A DNA stretch of 6,207 nt from positions 1 to 6,207 of the forward strand of contig JANXQE010000623.1 of NCBI GenBank assembly GCA_025356925.1, in the 5' to 3' direction. Of this stretch, positions 1-5,190 are shown in pieces. Both the position numbers and the translations under genes were made by a program. The stretch comes from Limisphaerales bacterium (GTDB lineage Bacteria > Verrucomicrobiota > Verrucomicrobiia > Limisphaerales > UBA8199). Below the pieces are notes generated by a model. It saw nothing but the letters and a program-made list of their open reading frames with translations. It had not been told where the DNA came from and did not search any database. Numbering within the stretch: the stretch's first letter is position 1; every line of letters starts with the position of its first letter.

Positions 1-176
1 CCGGTAATCATCTGGTGGAGGACTAAGACTTTACTGAGGTCCGGAAGCTTAAGGTTGGCTTCGTTGGCCTGCGCCTCACGAGCGGTGGCACGCGAAAGAA
101 GAACGGTAAGGAGCACCGTTACTGGAGCATCGTTGAAAATAAGCGCTGTGCCGGCAACCGGGTCGTCCAGCGCCAC

Positions 177-1637
177 GTGCTTTACCTCGGTGAAATAAAC
201 GACCACCAACAAGCCGGCTGGCAACAGAGCATCGAGATTTTCGAAGAGGGCCAAGCTCAGCCCCGAACGGTGGCGCTGTTTCCTGCTGAACGGGCCGTCG
301 CAGTCCAAGAGACGGACATTGTGCGAGTCGACCTCTCGGAGTTGCAACTGCACCGGCCGCGGCAGTGGGGCGCCTGCTGGCTGGCCTGCGAGCTGTATCA
401 GGAGTTGGGATTGGATGAGTTCTGGGCCCAGCGCCTGCCGCCCAGCCGAAAGGGCACGCGTTGGGATTGGGTGCTCCAAAACTTTGAGAGCAATCCACCC
501 TTTGCCCCAGAGGACAACAGAAAGTTCGGTTACCGTCGGGACAAGCGTTCCGATTGCGTGCAGGTCGTGATTGGGTTGATTGTGACACCGGAGGGTTTTC
601 CGCTGAGCGACGAAGTGCTGGCCGGCAACACCAGCGACAAGACCACCTGGAAAGGTTTTCTGGAGCGGATCGAAAAACAATATGGCAAGGCCCAACGGAT
701 CTGGGTGATGGATCGCGGCATCCCGACCGAAGAAACGCTCGAGCAAATGCGCCGCCGTGAGCCACCGATACTCTACCTGGTGGGCCCGCCCAAAGGACGC
801 TTGAGCCAAGTGGAAGACCGGCTCAAAGAGTTGCCTTGGCAGCAAGCGCGGGAAGGGGTCGAAGTCAAATTGCTGACCCAAACCGGCGAGGTCTACGTGT
901 TGGCACAGAGCCAGGATCGGGTCAACAAAGAGCGCGGGATGCGCCGCCGGCAATTGAAGCGGCTGTGGAACCGTCTCAAGGAACTCAAGGCGATGGAACT
1001 CAAGCGCGACGCCCTGTTGATGAAGCTTGGCGCCGCCAAACAGCAAGGCCCCAGGGCCTGGCGTTTCGTGGAGGTGCAGTTGCCCGCAGCTAAACAGAAC
1101 AAAAAGCCCCAGACCGAGCCACAGACGCCAGAGCAGAAATTTTCCTTCCGCCTGCGCAAAGATAAGCTGCGAGTGGCTCGTCGCCGCGAAGGCCGCTATT
1201 TATTGCGCCGCAACATGCCGCAACGTCCACCGGAGCAGTTGTGGGAATTTTATCTACAACTGGTGCAGGTCGAACAAGCTTTCAAACATCTCAAGGGCGA
1301 TCTGATGCTGCGACCCATTTATCACAGAAAGGAAGCACGGATTGAAGCGCACATCTTTGTGGCCTTTCTGGCCTATTGCCTGCACGTCACTTTGGGACGG
1401 CGCTTGCGGGACCTGGCGCCGGGGCTGACGCCGCGCTCGGTGCTGGAGAAACTGGCCGCGTTGCAGATGATCGCTGGGCCTTTGCCGACCACCGATCAGC
1501 GGGAAGTGATCCTGACGCGCTACACCCAGCCGGAACCCGAACAGCGACTCTTACTGGAGAAACTCAAATTGCGATTGCCGGAGCAACCGCCGCCAAGAAT
1601 TACTGCTAAACAGGTGGCGGACAGCAAACCGGCGTAG
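177..1637 (+). CDS. IS1634-type DDE transposase, internally deleted and probably inactive
   Basis: This is a transposase of the IS4 superfamily, IS1634-like group (DDE_Tnp_1 fold). Seen in order, numbering from the GTG at 177: 'VLYLGEINDHQQ' at the N-terminus, 'GLDEFWAQRLPPSRKGTRW' near 79-97, 'RRDKRSDCVQVVIGL', 'VMDRGIPTEE' with the second catalytic Asp at D179, a basic coiled-coil-like stretch (about 249-275), and 'VEQAFKHLKGDL' with catalytic E366 and K373 in E-6-K spacing. The C-terminus is family-typical. Homology continues upstream of 177 in the same open frame back to about 60 (RKKNGKEHRYWSIVENKR and VVQRH), yet between the stop at 24-26 and position 177 there is no ATG, GTG or TTG. 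GTG 177 is thus only the first usable start. 'WDWVLQ' joins directly to 'NFESNPPF' at about 477-485. In full-length relatives, as I recall them, roughly 75-90 residues lie here and include the first catalytic Asp ('LYDLTSTYFE'). With it absent, the protein should be catalytically dead. Family assignment is firm; the deletion size is from memory. Confidence 0.88.
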   Translation: MLYLGEINDHQQAGWQQSIEIFEEGQAQPRTVALFPAERAVAVQETDIVRVDLSELQLHRPRQWGACWLACELYQELGLDEFWAQRLPPSRKGTRWDWVLQNFESNPPFAPEDNRKFGYRRDKRSDCVQVVIGLIVTPEGFPLSDEVLAGNTSDKTTWKGFLERIEKQYGKAQRIWVMDRGIPTEETLEQMRRREPPILYLVGPPKGRLSQVEDRLKELPWQQAREGVEVKLLTQTGEVYVLAQSQDRVNKERGMRRRQLKRLWNRLKELKAMELKRDALLMKLGAAKQQGPRAWRFVEVQLPAAKQNKKPQTEPQTPEQKFSFRLRKDKLRVARRREGRYLLRRNMPQRPPEQLWEFYLQLVQVEQAFKHLKGDLMLRPIYHRKEARIEAHIFVAFLAYCLHVTLGRRLRDLAPGLTPRSVLEKLAALQMIAGPLPTTDQREVILTRYTQPEPEQRLLLEKLKLRLPEQPPPRITAKQVADSKPA

Positions 1638-1639
1638 TG

Positions 1640-1658
1640 CAGACTTTTCAAAAGTCTG
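1640..1658. repeat. Perfect 9+1+9 palindrome after the transposase stop
   Basis: CAGACTTTT, a single central C, then AAAAGTCTG: both arms match perfectly. It begins 3 bases after the transposase stop codon. It may be the inner part of the right inverted repeat of the IS, a transposase-binding or recombination site, or a small structure at the end of the transposase transcript. A one-base centre makes it a poor intrinsic terminator as drawn, although opening the central A/T pairs would leave a short stem and loop. A degraded relative may exist at 26-44. Confidence 0.6.
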
Positions 1659-1739
1659 GTTTGATTTGCAATGACTTACGATTCGCAGAAGCCCGAATCC
1701 GCGAAGTCGGGTTAGCCGCGTTCATGCGCAAGGGGCTTC

Positions 1740-1787
1740 GGCAGATGAGCCCGCTTCCGAAGGTGTATTGGCAGTACGGGCTCTGCC
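1740..1787. terminator. Hairpin abutting the stop of the minus-strand PQQ-like gene
   Basis: GAGCCCG (1747-1753) pairs perfectly with CGGGCTC (1777-1783), and outside this GGCA (1740-1743) pairs with TGCC (1784-1787) across a 3-base bulge. The loop of 23 bases holds a smaller CTT/AAG pairing. It starts directly after the stop codon of the propeller gene that ends at 1788, so it could form at the 3' end of that transcript. There is no T-run on the minus-strand exit side, so intrinsic termination is uncertain; an mRNA-stabilising 3' hairpin is equally possible. The rest of 1660-1787 holds only a weak CCCGA/TCGGG inverted repeat and no convincing gene. Confidence 0.35.
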
Positions 1788-3134
1788 TTATTGCGTCTCC
1801 GTCAGGTCAGCGCAAATGATTTCCTTGTCATTCCGCGCGTAAACGTGGCGGTTGGCGAATGCCGGGTGCGACCACACGATCGGCCGCCCCGGGTCTTTGT
1901 TCGCCGGCTCCAACAAATGCGCCCGGCTGATTTCCTCATACCCTCTCGGACTAAGCTTCGCGATAATCAGATCGCCGCCTTCATTGAACAGAAAGAATCG
2001 ACCGCCATTCTTGACGATGAAGGCATTAGCCCAGCGGACCGGCTCGCCGCTGGTGGTCGCCCGCAGCGTTTCCCAAACCCGTTGGCCAGTCTCCGCGTTC
2101 AAGCAGCGCAACTGCCCGTAACTGCAGACCCCATAGATGTAGCCACCCTCCAAAAACGGCGTGCATAAAATCGAATTGAGGTGCGTGGTTTCCTTCTCGC
2201 CGGATTTCTCGGTCTGCCATGCCGTGGTTGCCGCCGCCCGGGTAGGGTCCAGACGCAGCATGAGCGAGCCGTTGTAGAAGGAGGTGAAGAAGAGCAGATT
2301 TCCCAGGCGGCGCGGGGTCGAAACCGTCAGGCCGGATCGCGACTTGAAGGGCACAGACCAATAGAGCTGGCCGGTGTCCGGATCGAGAGAATCGGCTCCT
2401 TCGGGCTGCCAGAGAATGAGCTGCACCTTGCCTCCGGCCTGGCAGAGTATCGGCGAACTATACCCGGGTTCTTCGGTGCTCAGCGCGCGCCAGATTTCTT
2501 TCCCGGTATCCTTCTCAAAAGCCACCAGCGTGCTGCCGGCGCCGCCCGCCAGGCAGATCAACTTGTTGCCTACGAGCAACGGATGCCCGGCAAACCCCCA
2601 CATGGGCGGCTTGATTTTGAACTCCTGCTTAAAATCGTGGGACCATAAAACCTTCCCGCTCTCGGCCTCCAAACAGAACAGGTTGCCCTGCGCTCCCAGA
2701 GTGAACACCTTGCCGTCGCTCACCAGGGGAGCTGCGCGAGGCCCCGCCGGGTAACTGATGGTGTACACGCATTCGTATTGGTGTTGCCACAAGACCTTCC
2801 CGTCGGTCTCGTTCAGGCACTGAACGCGTTCCCCGCCGGTGATTAACCCGGGTTGGAAAGGGTCGGAGGGATTGACCGCGTCGGGCGCAAGGCGGCGGTC
2901 CATCACATACACCCGCCCTTTGGCTACAACTGGACCGGCATAACCGCCCCCGATGCTCACCCGCCATCGGACCGGCGGACCGCCCGGCGGGAATTTCTCT
3001 ATAATTCCTCTCTCACGCCAAACCGAGTCGCGCTCAGGCCCCAGCCATTGCGGCCAATCCGCAGCGCGAAGTGTTACTCCGCCAAGGACCAGCGCCGGGA
3101 CCAGGGCAATTCGCAGACGGTCGATCACTCGCAT
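1788..3134 (-). CDS. Secreted PQQ-like beta-propeller repeat protein
   Basis: Predicted exported beta-propeller of the PQQ-binding-like (outer membrane protein assembly factor BamB-like/WD40-like) group. No enzyme activity can be assigned. I start it at ATG 3132-3134 because this gives a clean signal peptide: MRVIDR, the hydrophobic run ALVPALVLGGV, and likely cleavage before ADWPQW. An in-frame ATG at 3174-3176 would add 14 hydrophilic residues ahead of it, and neither start has a clear Shine-Dalgarno. The mature protein of about 425 residues opens with the 'WPQWLGPERD' motif typical of Verrucomicrobia and Planctomycetes homologues. It carries at least five PQQ repeats of the form xDxx(T/S/D)GxxxW: LNETDGKVLW, LEAESGKVLW, FEKDTGKEIW, LDPDTGQLYW and LNAETGQRVW. 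A 'MWGFAGHPLL' block lies midway. It is paralogous and divergent to the gene at 3685. The Omp85 remnant lies 66 bases upstream on the same strand, so the two may once have been co-transcribed. Repeat-family call is firm; ligand and partner are unknown. Confidence 0.9.
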   Translation of the reverse strand: MRVIDRLRIALVPALVLGGVTLRAADWPQWLGPERDSVWRERGIIEKFPPGGPPVRWRVSIGGGYAGPVVAKGRVYVMDRRLAPDAVNPSDPFQPGLITGGERVQCLNETDGKVLWQHQYECVYTISYPAGPRAAPLVSDGKVFTLGAQGNLFCLEAESGKVLWSHDFKQEFKIKPPMWGFAGHPLLVGNKLICLAGGAGSTLVAFEKDTGKEIWRALSTEEPGYSSPILCQAGGKVQLILWQPEGADSLDPDTGQLYWSVPFKSRSGLTVSTPRRLGNLLFFTSFYNGSLMLRLDPTRAAATTAWQTEKSGEKETTHLNSILCTPFLEGGYIYGVCSYGQLRCLNAETGQRVWETLRATTSGEPVRWANAFIVKNGGRFFLFNEGGDLIIAKLSPRGYEEISRAHLLEPANKDPGRPIVWSHPAFANRHVYARNDKEIICADLTETQ

Positions 3135-3200
3135 GGGCCAATCGTAGCACATCGCCAACCCCGAGGCGATTCGCATCCGAGTTGGGAGTTGTGTCGCCGT

Positions 3201-3527
3201 TCAAAAGGCCTCGCCGATGCCGACGTAAAAGGTGTGTTCACCACGACCCCAGGCTGCATCGAATCGCAAGCTAACGTTATTTTTTTTGGCCAGGACGTAG
3301 CGCGCGCCGGCCCCCACGCTCGGCAGCGGTTCGGTGAATTGATCGACCTTCGGCGCGACGCTCCCCACGCCCCCAAACCCGACCAGGCCGAACCGTTCGG
3401 TGAACCGCCAGCGATACTCCGCTTGCACGGCAAACATCAGCTTGTCCCGGTAAGGGCCCGGGGTGTAGCCGCGCAGGTCGGAGTGCGTGCCAAAGGAAGA
3501 AAGTGCGAAGAATGGAGCGTCGCCCCC
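3201..3527 (-). pseudogene. C-terminal remnant of an Omp85/D15 (BamA/TamA-type) outer-membrane beta-barrel
   Basis: Translating the minus strand from 3527 to the stop at 3201-3203 gives 108 residues that read as the end of an Omp85/bacterial surface antigen barrel. They begin GGDAPFFALSSFGTHSD, followed by LRGY (residues 18-21, matching the conserved (V/L)RG(F/Y) motif of loop L6). Amphipathic strands follow ('FAVQAEYRWRF', 'FGLVGFGGVGSV', 'PSVGAGARYVL', 'VSLRFDAAWG'), and the C-terminus is 'YVGIGEAF', an aromatic terminal residue as in beta-signals recognised by the BAM complex. The part present would be roughly the last five strands. A stop (3528-3530) sits just before GGDAPFF, and there is no upstream POTRA or signal sequence: the region to 3684 is short and leads into the divergent gene. 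The only internal ATG (3437) would start in mid-barrel. It is therefore a truncated relic, not a working protein. It lies upstream of the propeller gene that starts at 3134 on the same strand. Confidence 0.72.
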
Positions 3528-3530
3528 TCA

Positions 3531-3684
3531 AGCCGGATGAAGATCGGGATCGCCTGGCAGGGGAATCCGCAGCGCCGAAGTAATAGGCACCGGTCCATCC
3601 CACTGTCTACTTTCGGGCCGATTGAGTGCGGCCGTGCCCGGGCGTGTGCGGTTGACTTCAGTTGTGGCTGGGTGAAACTCGGGC
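3531..3684. other. Intergenic: broken upstream edge of the Omp85 remnant and likely promoter of the 3685 gene
   Basis: No complete gene is seen. On the minus strand, one frame next to the remnant reads AIPIFIRLEG and would join GDAPFFALSSFG if one base were added to the five-C run (plus strand) at 3523-3527, so the barrel homology may extend slightly into this stretch in a shifted frame. Beyond about 3570 no frame is recognisable. The promoter of the plus-strand propeller gene must lie here or within the remnant, but I see no convincing -35/-10 pair. A weak ribosome binding site, GGTGA (3671-3675), stands 9 bases before ATG 3685. Confidence 0.4.
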
Positions 3685-4926
3685 ATGCAAGCCGCCACAA
3701 TCAGGTTCACCGCGTTGCTCCTGGCCACCGCAACCCACGCCGGGTTCGCCGGAGATTGGCCGCAATGGCGCGGCCCGACCCGGAACAGCGCCTCCACGGA
3801 ACAAATCAGCACGAACTGGCTGGAGGGTGGACCGAGAGTTCGTTGGAGCGCTGCGGTAGGCACCGGTTTTTCCGGGGTTTCCATCGCGCGGGGCCGCGCG
3901 TATACGATGGGCAACGCCACCAACGAGGATTCGGTGTGGTGCTTCGATGCGCGAAGCGGCCAGCAACTGTGGAAACAAGACTACCCTGCACAACTCAGCC
4001 CGCAGTGGTACGAAGGCGGCCCGGGCGCCACACCCACGGTGGAAGGCGAACGCGTCTACACCATCAGCAAATGGGGCGATGTGTTTTGTTTCAACGGACT
4101 CACTGGTTCCATCCTTTGGCGACGCGATTTACGTGAGGATGGCATCAAGCCCAATCGTTGGGGGTTTGCCGGTTCACCACTCATTTGGCGGGACCTGCTC
4201 ATCCTTAACGCCGGCGGCAGCGGCACGGCTCTGGACCGCAGCACCGGCCGCCTGGTCTGGTCGAACGGAACCAATGCCACGGGCTATGCCAGCCCGGCAC
4301 TCTTTCGGTCCGGCAACGATGAGACGGTCCTCGTCTTCGCGGCCCAAAACCTTGTCGCGCTGGACCCGCGGACCGGCGTCGAACGCTGGCGGTATCCCTG
4401 GAAAACGGACTGGGATACCAACAATAGCGACCCAACCGTATCGGATGATTGTATCCTCCTCTCCAGCTTCAGCCGAGGTTGTTCACTCTTATCCCTGAAG
4501 AGCGGCGCTCCTGAACCGCTCTACGATTCGAAGGCCGTGTGTAATAACCTCAGTCCCGGCGTACTGCTCGGACGGTTTTACTACGTTTTCAGCGGCGAGG
4601 CCAAAAAGGACACCGAACTTCGCTGCCTTGACCTGCCCACGGGACAACTCAAGTGGACCCTTAAGGAACCCTCGTTCGGCTCCCTGATTGCCACGGACGG
4701 AAATCTCCTGGTCCTTACGGAAAAAGGGGAATTATTGATGTTCGGAACGGGCCCGGCAGGTCGAGGCCATGCGGCGGTGGCTGGCCTGATCCCGAAAGCC
4801 GACCCGGTTGCGCGTGCGAAGGTGTTGAGCGGCACGTGCTGGACTCCACCGTCCCTGGCCAACGGCCTCCTGTATGTGCGCAACGCCAAGGGCGAACTGC
4901 GTTGCCTCGAGCTTGCTCGACAATAA
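3685..4926 (+). CDS. Secreted PQQ-like beta-propeller repeat protein (paralogue of the 1788-3134 gene)
   Basis: A 413-residue predicted exported beta-propeller with PQQ-like repeats. The N-terminus MQAATIRFTALLLATATHA is a signal peptide, with cleavage near residues 19-22. 'WPQWRGPTRN' follows at 25-34, the entry motif of this secreted family. PQQ-type repeats run through the chain: FDARSGQQLW, FNGLTGSILW, LDRSTGRLVW, LDPRTGVERW and LDLPTGQLKW, ending with 'LYVRNAKGELRCLEL' as the closing blade. The central block 'RWGFAGSPL' and the following 'GY(A/S)SP' and 'LDP(R/D)TG' motifs are colinear with the minus-strand propeller, so the two are paralogues of moderate similarity rather than a recent copy. 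The start is ATG 3685, with a weak GGTGA 9 bases upstream. Proteins of this type are usually periplasmic or surface scaffolds or have unknown function; membrane quinoprotein dehydrogenases share the repeat, but their dehydrogenase signature is not seen here. Specific role unknown. Confidence 0.92.
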   Translation: MQAATIRFTALLLATATHAGFAGDWPQWRGPTRNSASTEQISTNWLEGGPRVRWSAAVGTGFSGVSIARGRAYTMGNATNEDSVWCFDARSGQQLWKQDYPAQLSPQWYEGGPGATPTVEGERVYTISKWGDVFCFNGLTGSILWRRDLREDGIKPNRWGFAGSPLIWRDLLILNAGGSGTALDRSTGRLVWSNGTNATGYASPALFRSGNDETVLVFAAQNLVALDPRTGVERWRYPWKTDWDTNNSDPTVSDDCILLSSFSRGCSLLSLKSGAPEPLYDSKAVCNNLSPGVLLGRFYYVFSGEAKKDTELRCLDLPTGQLKWTLKEPSFGSLIATDGNLLVLTEKGELLMFGTGPAGRGHAAVAGLIPKADPVARAKVLSGTCWTPPSLANGLLYVRNAKGELRCLELARQ

Positions 4927-4966
4927 CCATTAAAGTTTCGCGTTCGTCAACCGATAGTCTTGGGAG

Positions 4967-5158
4967 ATGACGATCTCGAATCAGCCTGCCTCGCTGCTCG
5001 ATAGCGTCCTCACGGCCCAAACCACGCGTGAGGACCTCGGGGTGGCCGTCCTCAAAAAGGCCCAGGATAGCGCCAAACAGGCGGGCGAAGCCATGGTCCA
5101 GATGCTTGAGAAATCTGGCCCCCGCGCCAATGGCAGCCTGCTAGATGCTTACGCCTGA
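4967..5158 (+). CDS. Small YjfB-like protein (putative motility protein family)
   Basis: A 63-residue protein, 40 bases after the propeller gene on the same strand and possibly co-transcribed with it. It starts at ATG 4967, where GGGAG directly abuts the codon, too close for an ideal ribosome binding site. It has no signal peptide or membrane segment. The pattern QTTREDLGVAVLKKAQDSA, then an amphipathic helix (KQAGEAMVQMLEKS), a short Pro/Gly-rich link, and the ending 'GSLLDAYA' matches the YjfB family. In that family 'VLKKAxD' and a C-terminal 'hD(h)xA' are the recurring features, and members are usually 55-70 residues. YjfB proteins are annotated as putative motility proteins without a known mechanism, and no flagellar gene is visible here. 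The family call rests on remembered motifs. If it is wrong, this is a small soluble helical protein of unknown function; its frame does not overlap its neighbours and it stops just before a hairpin. Confidence 0.6.
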   Translation: MTISNQPASLLDSVLTAQTTREDLGVAVLKKAQDSAKQAGEAMVQMLEKSGPRANGSLLDAYA

Positions 5159-5183
5159 GCGGAAAAGCGCCCAGCGTTTCCGC
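5159..5183. terminator. Hairpin between convergent genes, possible bidirectional terminator
   Basis: GCGGAAA (5159-5165) pairs perfectly with TTTCCGC (5177-5183), with two further possible GC pairs inside an 11-base loop. It fills most of the 32-base gap between the YjfB-like stop and the stop of the convergent glycoside hydrolase, the usual place for a shared terminator. There is no clear T-run on either exit side, so a role in termination is inferred from position and symmetry. Confidence 0.5.
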
Positions 5184-5190
5184 CCGCGAC

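Larger units (their letters stand above)
26..1658 (+). mobile_element. IS1634-type insertion sequence (IS4 superfamily), degraded copy, ends tentative
   Basis: The single gene inside is an IS1634-like transposase. The ends are not proven. On the right, a palindrome built on CAGACTTTT/AAAAGTCTG lies 3 bases after the transposase stop. On the left, AGACTTTACTGAGGTCCGG (26-44) resembles the inverted right-end sequence AGACTTTTGAAAAGTCTG: seven identical bases followed by a partial match. I therefore take these as possible, imperfect terminal repeats. No target-site duplication can be identified because the left flank is only about 25 bases. The internal deletion and missing start codon in the transposase suggest an immobile relic, unless a full-length copy elsewhere acts in trans. 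What is seen is the transposase and the palindrome; the boundaries are inference. Confidence 0.55.

Noticed and set aside
76..765. 229-residue minus-strand frame antisense to the transposase
   Set aside because: Arg/Pro/Ser-rich shadow of a GC-rich gene, with no domain; the plus strand carries clear transposase motifs.
1637..1819. 60-residue plus-strand reading frame starting with GTG overlapping the transposase stop
   Set aside because: It runs through the palindrome and hairpin and into the antisense of the propeller gene, with no recognisable motif; best read as non-coding.
3280..3287. Run of eight T (A8 on the coding strand) in the barrel remnant as a frameshift site
   Set aside because: The Omp85-like frame continues correctly on both sides (LAKKNNVSLRF), so no slip has occurred here.
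3277..3603. 108-residue minus-strand frame (MGWTGAYYFGAAD...) overlapping the Omp85 remnant
   Set aside because: The overlapping frame carries the Omp85 motifs; this one turns into Arg-rich text over the same bases, and its first residues match nothing I recognise.
2853..4136. 427-residue plus-strand frame crossing the propeller start, the remnant and part of the second propeller
   Set aside because: It overlaps three better-supported genes on both strands, is rich in Arg, His and Pro, and shows no family pattern; long only because of high GC.
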